Under the pieces are notes generated by a model that worked only from the letters and a program-made list of their open reading frames with translations, ran no database searches and had not been told where the DNA came from. A DNA stretch of 11,677 bases from NCBI GenBank assembly GCA_002714305.1, contig PAWY01000003.1, positions 11,451-23,127 of the forward strand, written 5' to 3'. Origin of the DNA: Methanobacteriota archaeon (lineage in GTDB: Archaea; Thermoplasmatota; Poseidoniia; Poseidoniales; Poseidoniaceae). This document shows positions 1 to 6,208 of the stretch, piece by piece. Made by a program: the position numbers and the translations under genes. The first letter of the stretch is position 1; the number at the start of each line of letters is the position of its first letter.

Positions 1-731
1 CCATGGTCCTTACCAAAAGGTTCGCAGGTGATGGTGTTGAATCCCCATTTTGCAGGCCAGTCCAAACGCCATGGAAGTTTTCCTTCACCCTTCTCGATGT
101 TTGAAGAGCCACTTTCACCATGGCTGTCCGTCCAATGAACCAGAGGATATTCATATCCTGTGATGGTCAAACCGTCGAGCGACCCTCTCGAGTCAAGGGG
201 TTGCCATGGGAACCAAGACGTTGGGAGTTCGCGTCCTGAGACACGTTCAATGATTTCGCGAATGGCTTCGGGTTCATCGCACGCTATGCGAGCAGCCGAA
301 CTGAACTTTCCAGACTGGTAGGCTTCGAGGTTCGGAAGCAATCGTGGGGTGACCCCGATTTGTTTCAAGGCGTCCAAGAATGGGAGGAGGAAATGGTCTG
401 CATAGGTCCATCCCTCCTCGTTGAATCGTCCCCAGTCGGGTTTTCCATCCACGTCGGGTGCCGGTATTGAACCAAGTTGGTGCCCGATGAAATCCTCGTA
501 GCTCGGGTCAAGGAACGGGTAGACTTTCCGAAGTGGGTCGGCGTTGTCAACCACGAAAACCAGTTCGGCCTCCATTCCAGCCCGGCGGGCAGCACGGGCA
601 ATCATGTCGCCCGTGAGGATTTCACGTAGATGGCCAATGTGAAATTCACCGCTTGGTGTGATGCCCGTCGCCACGATGTGCTTTTGGCCACGCTCAGCGA
701 GCCGTTTGGCCATGACATCGCTCCAATGCAT
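1..731 (-). CDS. lysS: Class I lysyl-tRNA synthetase, N-terminal part (truncated by window edge)
   Basis: This gene charges tRNA-Lys with lysine in the cytoplasm. I translated it directly; about 243 codons are present and the C-terminal half lies beyond the left edge. The Rossmann signature reads TGITPSGEFHIGHLREILTGD around residues 22-42, with an exact HIGH tetrad at 31-34. The visible end reads LPWRLDWPAKWG followed by EPFGKDHG, which is typical of the archaeal class I LysRS family and not of the bacterial class II enzyme. The start is the ATG at 729-731. It is preceded by GAGGTGA at 738-744, and an overlapping ATG four bases upstream is out of frame. The gfcR-like gene stops 11 nt upstream, so the two are probably co-transcribed and translationally coupled. 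The KMSKS region and the C-terminal anticodon-binding domain are not visible. Confidence 0.95.
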   Translation of the reverse strand, partial: MHWSDVMAKRLAERGQKHIVATGITPSGEFHIGHLREILTGDMIARAARRAGMEAELVFVVDNADPLRKVYPFLDPSYEDFIGHQLGSIPAPDVDGKPDWGRFNEEGWTYADHFLLPFLDALKQIGVTPRLLPNLEAYQSGKFSSAARIACDEPEAIREIIERVSGRELPTSWFPWQPLDSRGSLDGLTITGYEYPLVHWTDSHGESGSSNIEKGEGKLPWRLDWPAKWGFNTITCEPFGKDH

Positions 732-737
732 GCATGT

Positions 738-745
738 TCACCTCA
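738..745 (-). promoter_or_regulatory. Shine-Dalgarno site of lysS fused to the gfcR stop codon
   Basis: On the minus strand the sequence reads TGAGGTGA, six bases before the lysS ATG. The first TGA is the stop codon of the upstream gene. A ribosome terminating on gfcR would therefore sit on the initiation site of lysS, which suggests coupling. The same eight bases recur at the aRF1-argS junction. Confidence 0.75.
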
Positions 746-1336
746 AACCACGACAGCACGAATCAAACCGCGAAGGGGGACATCATCAATTTCATTTCGT
801 GTGGTTTTGTTGACCAAAACAACCGCTAAGCCGACTTCCCCACCTGCTGCTCGAATGGATTGGATGGTTTTTGACATCGTCTTGCCAGAGGAAAGGACAT
901 CGTCGATGATCACGACTCGCTTTCCAGCCACTTGGCCGTATTTGTTGGACAAGGAACCGCTTCCCTCTCCTTCATCGGTCGTGCGGAACACCGTCATGTC
1001 CGATTCCATGACTCGGGCGACTTCGTAAGCAAACGCGATGCCGTTGATGGATATACCCACCACCGTATCGATGTTCTCGTACCCGAGTTCTTCATCGGCG
1101 ATGTCCGCCATAATGGAGCCGACAGCGGCAATGCGCTGAGGACGCACGCCAAGGGTTCTCCATCCGATTCGGACATCGCTGGGCCGTTCGCTCTCGCCTG
1201 TGCCGGAGAGCAACCAGGTGATGGTGTCTTGGGAGAGCGAGAGTTCATCCGCAATCTGTTGTGTGTTCAGCCCCTCTTTCATGAGGTTGGCTGCATAGGC
1301 TTTCAATTCTTCAATGCTCAAGACCATGGTGCTCAT
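743..1336 (-). CDS. gfcR: HTH-PRTase fusion regulator, GfcR / PyrE-like family
   Basis: The protein is about 197 aa. Residues about 8-44 form a helix-turn-helix (EEGL-like turn, then QQIADELSLSQDTITWLLS). A type I phosphoribosyltransferase domain follows, with the PRPP loop VVIIDDVLSSGKT at about 141-153. This order matches the archaeal orotate-phosphoribosyltransferase-like family. The haloarchaeal member GfcR regulates sugar catabolism genes; that role is known for haloarchaea and is not shown here. The protein is more likely a ligand-sensing regulator than the pyrimidine enzyme, because true OPRTase lacks the N-terminal HTH. The start is uncertain: ATG at 1336 (MSTMVLSIEE), ATG at 1327, or ATG at 1357. 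I chose 1336 because it is close to the family's usual N-terminus and follows an AGGGGA stretch. It lies directly upstream of lysS, and its promoter must sit in the short divergent gap with the aIF2-beta gene. Confidence 0.85.
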   Translation of the reverse strand: MSTMVLSIEELKAYAANLMKEGLNTQQIADELSLSQDTITWLLSGTGESERPSDVRIGWRTLGVRPQRIAAVGSIMADIADEELGYENIDTVVGISINGIAFAYEVARVMESDMTVFRTTDEGEGSGSLSNKYGQVAGKRVVIIDDVLSSGKTMSKTIQSIRAAGGEVGLAVVLVNKTTRNEIDDVPLRGLIRAVVV

Positions 1337-1427
1337 TCCCCTGCTGCCGTGCAACACTCATCAATGCTTTCATGATGTTCGGTCTTGGAACGAAAGTCTT
1401 GAAGGGAGGAAGCCACGGGCAGAATTC
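1337..1427. promoter_or_regulatory. Divergent intergenic region, gfcR-like / aIF2-beta
   Basis: This gap of about 91 bp must hold the promoters of both the gfcR-lysS unit and the aIF2-beta gene. I could not recognise a convincing TATA box for either direction. A purine-rich GGGAGGAAG occurs at about 1404-1412, roughly 16-19 nt before the aIF2-beta ATG. That is farther than a usual Shine-Dalgarno spacing. Confidence 0.4.
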
Positions 1428-1838
1428 ATGGCGGACTTCGATTATGAGAGCCTACTCGACCGAGCCCGCGAAAACATCCCCGAGGAGATTTCTTCTCGTT
1501 CCAGGTGGCGTCTTCCCGCCCCACAAATCATGATTGAGGGTTCCAACACCATTTTCCGAAACTTCAACGAGGTTGTTTCGATGATGGACAGGGACGACAA
1601 CCATGTCTATCAATACATTCTGAACGAACTTGGTACCTCCGGTTCCCGAGATGGACCCCGTGCTCGATTCAAAGGACGCATCCCTCCAAAACGAATCAAG
1701 ACCACGATTGCCAACTACGTGAACACGTACATCAAGTGCAGCCAATGCGGTGCTCCCGATACACACTTTGTCAAAGAGGATCGAACCACCCTGCTGAAGT
1801 GTCAAGCGTGCGGTGCGACACGACCTGTGAAACTCTGA
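1428..1838 (+). CDS. Translation initiation factor aIF2 subunit beta
   Basis: The protein is 136 aa and matches the archaeal aIF2-beta layout. There is a short N-terminal helix (ADFDYESLLDRARENIP) and a central alpha-beta domain with NTIFRNFNEV and HVYQYILNELGTSG. A C-terminal zinc ribbon holds CSQCG and CQACG, each a CxxC pair, ending a few residues before the C-terminus. aIF2-beta is part of the aIF2 heterotrimer that brings initiator Met-tRNA to the small subunit. I chose the ATG at 1428 because MADFDYESLL fits the family start. A longer reading from 1314 would overlap the divergent gfcR-like gene and adds an unrelated 38-residue leader. The gene stands alone on the plus strand. Its TGA is 6 nt from the end of the convergent nitroreductase gene. 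Confidence 0.95.
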   Translation: MADFDYESLLDRARENIPEEISSRSRWRLPAPQIMIEGSNTIFRNFNEVVSMMDRDDNHVYQYILNELGTSGSRDGPRARFKGRIPPKRIKTTIANYVNTYIKCSQCGAPDTHFVKEDRTTLLKCQACGATRPVKL

Positions 1839-1844
1839 TTCCGT

Positions 1845-2417
1845 TCAAGGAAGGCGCCTCGTGGTCGCTTCGACGTCCGGTTTTTTCACCGTCGGAAACG
1901 CCTCGGCATGGCCTGCTTTGACAAACCCGATGATTTCTTCTTCCTCAGCGTTGATGCCGAGGTTGGCGTAGGTTTCCTCGTGGCGGGTCAGTCCACCCGT
2001 GGACCACTTCGCTGCTACGCCGTTGCCCCATAGGGAAAGGACCATGTTGTGGAGTGCGCAAACACTGGCCGCATAGTCTTCTTTCTCCCGAAAAGCGTCA
2101 TGCGGACTACGATGGCTGGTAATGGCCACCAAGATGGGTGGTTGCATCACTTTTCCTATCGCTCGTTGTCCATCCTCTTCGGGAGTGGTCGAGTTCCTCT
2201 GTTTTGACTTTGCAGCGGCGAGATGAAGAATGGTCGGGACCAAGGTTCGCCGAGTCTCCTCTCCGAGGATGTAAAATCTCCAAGGGTGTGTATGTTTGTG
2301 GCATGGAGCTTGGTTGGCTGCCAAAAGTGCTTCATCGAGAATTTCTTGTTCAACGGTTTGGTCAGTGAACCGGTGGACCGTCCTTCGGCTTCGCAACACC
2401 TCTTGGAAATCAGCCAT
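1845..2417 (-). CDS. Small nitroreductase-family flavoprotein
   Basis: The protein is about 190 aa. It opens with FQEVLRSRRTVHRFTDQTV, the classic nitroreductase FMN-phosphate binding segment with a double Arg. ANQAPCHKHTHPWRFYIL follows at about 34-51, with the usual 'A..AP...N/H.QPW.F' pattern. A glycine-rich STGGLTRHEE lies near residues 139-148, and IIGFVKAGHA at about 162-171 is the typical 'G.i..G.p' strand. Members use FMN and NAD(P)H to reduce nitro, quinone or enone compounds; the substrate cannot be read from sequence. The ATG at 2417 is chosen because GAGGGG lies 6 nt upstream. A start at 2453 would overlap the preceding gene. It is the last gene of a three-gene minus-strand unit, 10 nt after the dehydratase stop. 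The compact length resembles short YdjA-like members. Confidence 0.88.
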   Translation of the reverse strand: MADFQEVLRSRRTVHRFTDQTVEQEILDEALLAANQAPCHKHTHPWRFYILGEETRRTLVPTILHLAAAKSKQRNSTTPEEDGQRAIGKVMQPPILVAITSHRSPHDAFREKEDYAASVCALHNMVLSLWGNGVAAKWSTGGLTRHEETYANLGINAEEEEIIGFVKAGHAEAFPTVKKPDVEATTRRLP

Positions 2418-2422
2418 GATGG

Positions 2423-2430
2423 TCCCCTCA
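2423..2430 (-). promoter_or_regulatory. Stop codon merged with the nitroreductase Shine-Dalgarno
   Basis: The minus strand reads TGAGGGGACCATCATG. The TGA stop of the dehydratase supplies the first bases of the GAGGGG ribosome binding site. This implies translational coupling of the two enzymes. Confidence 0.7.
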
Positions 2431-2802
2431 AAGTTGGTCAATTTTTGCTGCAAGGATAAAGTCAGATCGGGTTAATCCCCCAACGTCATGGGTCCAAATT
2501 TTAACCGTGGCTGCACCCCAGCCCAGGGAAAATTCAGCATGGTGGTTTTCTGCTTCACAAATTTCGCCAGCTTGGTTGACAAAGGCCAGCGCCTCTGCAA
2601 AATTGGCAAAGGCGTAGGCGCGCTGAATGGAGTTATCCTCGTGGAAGGTCCACTCCGAGTCAATGTTTGAGAGCAGGGTAAGGATGGTTCCCTCGTCAAG
2701 ACTGGCTTGCCCTTGATGGCTTGGCGAGCACGATTCATCAGCAAGGGAGATGCGCTCAACCCCAAAGGTGCGAATCGTCGTTTCCTTTGGTTTCTTTCTC
2801 AA
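2428..2802 (-). CDS. Pterin-4a-carbinolamine dehydratase family protein
   Basis: The domain covers residues about 35-124. It contains ENHHAEFSLGWGAATVKIW and then THDVGGLTRSDFILAAKID, which is the PCD core with its two clustered His residues (87-88) and a third His in THD (105). PCD enzymes dehydrate 4a-hydroxytetrahydropterin, and some members moonlight as DNA-binding cofactors. The usual Pro after the double His (HHP) is Ala here. The reading frame opens after a TGA, and the only standard start before the domain is TTG at 2802. That makes an N-terminal extension of about 34 residues and a 47-nt overlap with the upstream gene. The start is therefore less certain than the domain. A non-standard start such as ATT inside the extension is possible. 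A nitroreductase follows 10 nt downstream. Confidence 0.85.
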   Translation of the reverse strand: MRKKPKETTIRTFGVERISLADESCSPSHQGQASLDEGTILTLLSNIDSEWTFHEDNSIQRAYAFANFAEALAFVNQAGEICEAENHHAEFSLGWGAATVKIWTHDVGGLTRSDFILAAKIDQL

Positions 2803-3196
2803 CCTTCTCGTGAAGTTTTGACCGCCGTTTCATGTCCTCTCGCTCGAAGGCAAGGAGTTCCTTGTCGTCGATGTAGGCCGGCCGGGTATGGGCGACGAGC
2901 ACCATCTTCACGATGACCTCGCGAGAAATAAATTCGCATTGCCCATCATCGGTGAGGATTTCGAGGCTTGTCTTTCCAGAGGAGATGAGTCGTCCACGAA
3001 TGTAGGCATCCTCTGGGTTCGCAAAGGCTTGGACGTTCAGATGCAGTTCCACCAAGTCATCGCGTCGAAGACCTTGGCGGCGCTCGAGCAAATCTCCAGT
3101 GTGCACTGACTTGAGGTCCTCAAGTTTTGGTGAACCCATGTCTTCCCACATCGATTTAGCCCAATCAGGCAGGGTCACACTGTTCTTCTTCGCCAT
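2756..3196 (-). CDS. Uncharacterised 146-aa protein, possible Sm-like/OB beta-barrel
   Basis: I do not recognise this family with confidence. Visible parts are an N-terminal helix (LPDWAKSMWEDMG, about 9-21) and a middle beta-rich segment from about 46 to 103. The latter holds RDDLVELHLNVQ, AYIRGRLISSGKTSLEIL and CEFISREVIVKMVLV. The C-terminal tail is highly charged and basic-acidic (FEREDMKRRSKLHEKVEKETK, about 117-137), probably helical or disordered. The pattern 'G.L....k..LeI...dg...fi.re.I.km.l' resembles the Sm/Lsm fold, so RNA binding is a guess. The start at 3196 (MAKKNSVTLPDW) is favoured over 3271, because the longer form would extend through the divergent spacer toward the Nog1 gene. 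It is the first gene of a minus-strand unit and overlaps the next gene by 47 nt. Confidence 0.75.
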   Translation of the reverse strand: MAKKNSVTLPDWAKSMWEDMGSPKLEDLKSVHTGDLLERRQGLRRDDLVELHLNVQAFANPEDAYIRGRLISSGKTSLEILTDDGQCEFISREVIVKMVLVAHTRPAYIDDKELLAFEREDMKRRSKLHEKVEKETKGNDDSHLWG

Positions 3197-3307
3197 GGAT
3201 GCACCAACCGGCGAGCGTACTTGAACCTCCCCCTTTGGCTTCCCCAACCGTTTCAACACGGGATAGTTCATGAAGGGAAGGCGGCGGCCTTAGGCTGGGG
3301 CACCTGC

Positions 3308-4423
3308 ATGAAAGTCTCTTGGCGCACACTTGGCACGGTCTTGCTCGAGGAGGAAATCCTCGACAAGGCGTTCTCTCGTGCCAAGAAAGCTGCGGACCGT
3401 GTTGACGACTCCGACCGAGTGTTTCGTGTTCGAAAGCAAATGACTCGGATGGTTCAAACGGCCGCTGACATTATTGCGACTGAATTTCAAGAATTGGTGG
3501 CTGCATGGCCATCACTTGACCAGTCTCCGCTGTTCGATGTAGCGATGATCGATGCTTGTGTCGGGTGCGACGAGTACCGAAAAAACCTCGCCACTCTTCA
3601 ATGGGCTTCCAAGCAAGTCCAACGCATCGCTTCGCAGAATGCAAAGAAAATCATACGTACAGGTCGAACGGATTTGATGCACGATGCCCGCAGGGAAGCC
3701 TATGGACGCATATCCTCAATCATGAGGCAGGTTGCTCCCTCACTTGTGTGGTTGAGCGAGGCGCGTGAAACCCTGAAGCGGCTTCCAAGGGTTGACCCTG
3801 TTTCGCCGTGCATCGTCGTGTGTGGTGCCCCAAACGTTGGTAAATCTGCCTTTATCGCTGCCTTGAGCACGGGGAAGATGGAGGTGAATCACTACCCGTT
3901 CACCACCAAACAAATCCACGTTGGCCATTTTGTACATCGACGATTGCAATACCAAATGGTGGACACTCCGGGTTTGTTGGACCGTCCGATGGAAGATCGG
4001 AATCACATCGAAATGCAAGCCATCGCAGCCCTCGAAAACATTGGCTCACTGGTGCTCTTCTTGGTTGATGAAAGCGAATCATGCGGGACACCACTTGAAG
4101 AACAGATGAATCTCCTGAACGAGGTTCGCTTGCTTCTTCCGGACACCGAATTGATGCAGGTCAGTTCCAAAGCGGATTTATTGAAACCTCTTCCATCGAT
4201 GTGGGATGAGGTGTCGCAGCACGAAGCAGAATGGCGAGATGCAGGTTCGGAAGGCGAACCCGAACTTCCTCTGTTGATGGACGAGCAAGGAAGAGTTTGC
4301 TTGTCGGCCACCGAAAATGTCGGTCTTGATGCCATGCGTTTGGAAATCGTGCGAAAGGTCAAATCTGCCCGGCCCAACAACCCGATGGAGCTTCCTGAGG
4401 GATGGTACCGCAGCGATGCGTGA
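3308..4423 (+). CDS. Nog1-type GTPase (50S subunit biogenesis, OBG-HflX-like superfamily)
   Basis: The protein is 371 aa. The N-terminal helical domain (about 1-160) starts TLGTVLLEEEILDKAFSRA, the Nog1 N-terminal signature. The G domain follows: G1 GAPNVGKS at 173-180, NHYPFTTK at about 194-201 carrying the G2 Thr, G3 DTPGLLDRP at 219-227, G4 SSKAD at about 286-290 and G5 SAT at 333-335. YPFTTK and PGLLDRP are typical of Obg/Nog1 GTPases. Nog1 acts in large ribosomal subunit assembly in eukaryotes, and archaeal members are presumed to do the same. The first G4 residue is Ser instead of Asn (SKAD for NKxD), which may affect guanine contact. The ATG at 3308 is chosen by family fit; starts at 3221 would reach into the divergent spacer. 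I see no strong Shine-Dalgarno. It ends exactly where the convergent argS gene ends. Confidence 0.92.
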   Translation: MKVSWRTLGTVLLEEEILDKAFSRAKKAADRVDDSDRVFRVRKQMTRMVQTAADIIATEFQELVAAWPSLDQSPLFDVAMIDACVGCDEYRKNLATLQWASKQVQRIASQNAKKIIRTGRTDLMHDARREAYGRISSIMRQVAPSLVWLSEARETLKRLPRVDPVSPCIVVCGAPNVGKSAFIAALSTGKMEVNHYPFTTKQIHVGHFVHRRLQYQMVDTPGLLDRPMEDRNHIEMQAIAALENIGSLVLFLVDESESCGTPLEEQMNLLNEVRLLLPDTELMQVSSKADLLKPLPSMWDEVSQHEAEWRDAGSEGEPELPLLMDEQGRVCLSATENVGLDAMRLEIVRKVKSARPNNPMELPEGWYRSDA

Positions 4424-6196
4424 TCACATCGTTTCCAAAGCGACCAAGCCAAGGGCTTCCATGCCGGCTTTGAGCGTAGTTCTGGCCATCTCTGAAACGG
4501 CGAAGAAGAACGGGTTTACCTTCCCTTGGTCGATGACATAACAATCTCTATAGAACATGTTGTAGGCCATGGAAAGTTGAAGCATATAGTTGGCGAAAAG
4601 GTTGGGCCGGTGTTCCTTCACCACCTTGGAAAGTCGGTCGTCATGGACCGCAAGCGTTCGCAACAACTCAACAAGACCAGCGGGCATTTCTCCCTCAAAT
4701 GGTTCGATTTGAGGTGGCTGGGTGATGAAAGACGGGTCGGCTGCTTCCACGTTTCGACGGATGGAACAAGCCCTGGTGTGGCTGTACATGACGAACGGGG
4801 CTGAACCAGCCTCAAAACTCAAAGCGTCTTCCCAACGGAACGTGAATCCTTTTTCCGGACTGACGCTGATGATGTTGAACCGCACAGCGGATGTGCCAAC
4901 CGCTTCCGCAATGGTCGCCATGGTCGCGGGGTCGAGGTCGGGACGACGCTCTTTGAGCACCTCTGCAGCATGGGCTTGCGCCTCCTCGAGCAGGTCGTCC
5001 ATGAAGACCACGTTGCCACGGCGGGTTGACATTTTCCCTTCAGGGAGTTTGATGAATGAATAGAACATGACTTCCGGGCGTCGTTCACCAAGTTCTTCCA
5101 ACGTGAGGCCGACTTGTTGAGCCTGCAACCGATGGTCTTCACCCAAGACGTTGATGAGTTCATTGCATTGTGTCCATTTCCAACGGTGGTAAGCAATGTC
5201 CCGGGTTGCATACAAGGATGACCCGTCACCTCGCCGGTAGAAGAATTCTGTTTTTCCTTTGAGTCCACGCTGACCCAGGTCGAGGAACTGGGCGCCATTG
5301 TCGGCCACGCCGTTGATCTCCAAGTCTCCCAATTCCTTCATCAAGGCGGCCACATCGCCGTTGGTGACGAAAAGCGATTCTTTGGTAAACCGGTCGTAGT
5401 GAATGCCAAGACGACCCAAGGTTTCCAACATGCCATCAAGGACGGGTTGGTAAGCCTGCTCAAATGAATCCAAGACGCCTTGGTCGCCGTGCTCACTGGC
5501 ATGAACGAGTGTTCCTATGGCCGATTCAATGGCCTCAGAGTCTGCGCTGTCTTTTCGGCGAAGCTGAGCGGCCTGGTACCAGCGAACCCGTTGGTGGTCT
5601 GCCTTCTCTGCCCATTGTGGGTTGATGGGTTCTCGGTCGGCGAGCAGTGTCTCAACTTCCCTCTCGGTCATGTTCTCAAGCGCCCAAGCGAGAACAGCGA
5701 CTTGTTTCCCCATGTCGTCAACGTAGTATTCTGCTGTGACCTTGTCTCCCCAGAGCCTGTGCAACCGAACCAGCGTGTCGCCCAGAATGGCGTTTCGTGC
5801 CCTGCCAACGTGAAATGGGCCATTTGGATTGGCCGAGGTGTGTTCGATGAGGACTTCCCTTCGTTCATCATCGGAACGTTGTCCAACGCCGCCGCTCAGC
5901 AGTTGTTGGGCAAGCCATGATGGAGAAGCGGTGATGTTGAGGAAACCGTTCAGGGCTTTAACCTCCTGAATCGCTTCATGCTCGCCTATTTTTTCACACA
6001 GCAATTCAGCGATGGCCGGAGGGGCCATTCCCAGTTTTTTTGCGAATTGGAAACACGGGAGCGAAAGGTCGCAAACCGGTGGCCACGTGTGGCCGGTTGA
6101 TGGTTGGAGCATGCGGCCAACCAAACTGGAATCAACGCCAAGGCCTTCAACCGCCTCCTCGATCAAGGGTTGAATCTTCGTTTTGAGCAGTTCCAT
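4424..6196 (-). CDS. argS: Arginyl-tRNA synthetase
   Basis: The protein is 590 aa, the normal length for ArgRS. The N-terminal Add1-like domain covers about 1-110. The class I active site includes SANPNGPFHVGRARNAILGD, with the HIGH variant HVGR at 129-132. YYVDDMGKQV lies at about 157-166, ATRDIAYH at about 330-337, and the second class I motif is KMSTR at 388-392. The C-terminal DALR-type anticodon-binding domain contains ADPSF and YMLQLSMAYNMFYRDCYV and ends in ALGLVALETM. It charges tRNA-Arg in the cytoplasm. The ATG at 6196 lies 4 nt after GAGGTGA, which itself overlaps the TGA stop of the upstream aRF1 gene. The pair is almost certainly co-transcribed and translationally coupled. The 3' end abuts the convergent Nog1 gene with no intervening base. 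Confidence 0.97.
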   Translation of the reverse strand: MELLKTKIQPLIEEAVEGLGVDSSLVGRMLQPSTGHTWPPVCDLSLPCFQFAKKLGMAPPAIAELLCEKIGEHEAIQEVKALNGFLNITASPSWLAQQLLSGGVGQRSDDERREVLIEHTSANPNGPFHVGRARNAILGDTLVRLHRLWGDKVTAEYYVDDMGKQVAVLAWALENMTEREVETLLADREPINPQWAEKADHQRVRWYQAAQLRRKDSADSEAIESAIGTLVHASEHGDQGVLDSFEQAYQPVLDGMLETLGRLGIHYDRFTKESLFVTNGDVAALMKELGDLEINGVADNGAQFLDLGQRGLKGKTEFFYRRGDGSSLYATRDIAYHRWKWTQCNELINVLGEDHRLQAQQVGLTLEELGERRPEVMFYSFIKLPEGKMSTRRGNVVFMDDLLEEAQAHAAEVLKERRPDLDPATMATIAEAVGTSAVRFNIISVSPEKGFTFRWEDALSFEAGSAPFVMYSHTRACSIRRNVEAADPSFITQPPQIEPFEGEMPAGLVELLRTLAVHDDRLSKVVKEHRPNLFANYMLQLSMAYNMFYRDCYVIDQGKVNPFFFAVSEMARTTLKAGMEALGLVALETM

Positions 6197-6200
6197 ACCT

Positions 6201-6208
6201 TCACCTCA
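6201..6208 (-). promoter_or_regulatory. aRF1 stop codon merged with the argS Shine-Dalgarno
   Basis: The minus strand reads TGAGGTGAAGGTATG. The first TGA ends aRF1 and GAGGTGA is the argS ribosome binding site. Efficient termination on this TGA depends on the aRF1 protein itself, so argS expression could respond to release-factor level. That last point is inference. Confidence 0.75.

Noticed and set aside
365..601. Minus-strand 78-codon open frame
   Set aside because: It overlaps the lysS coding sequence in another frame. The lysS frame has clear family motifs, while this one is Arg/Trp/Ser/Thr-rich with no motif.
630..1375. Plus-strand open frames opposite lysS/gfcR
   Set aside because: They are antisense to well supported genes, with no family features and low-complexity composition.
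3221..3307. N-terminal extension of Nog1
   Set aside because: It would reach into the divergent spacer, and the family N-terminus begins at the TLGTVLLEEE segment.
4819..5298. Second minus-strand frame inside argS
   Set aside because: It lies in an alternative frame of argS, is Ser/Thr/Arg-rich without motifs, and argS is intact over this stretch.
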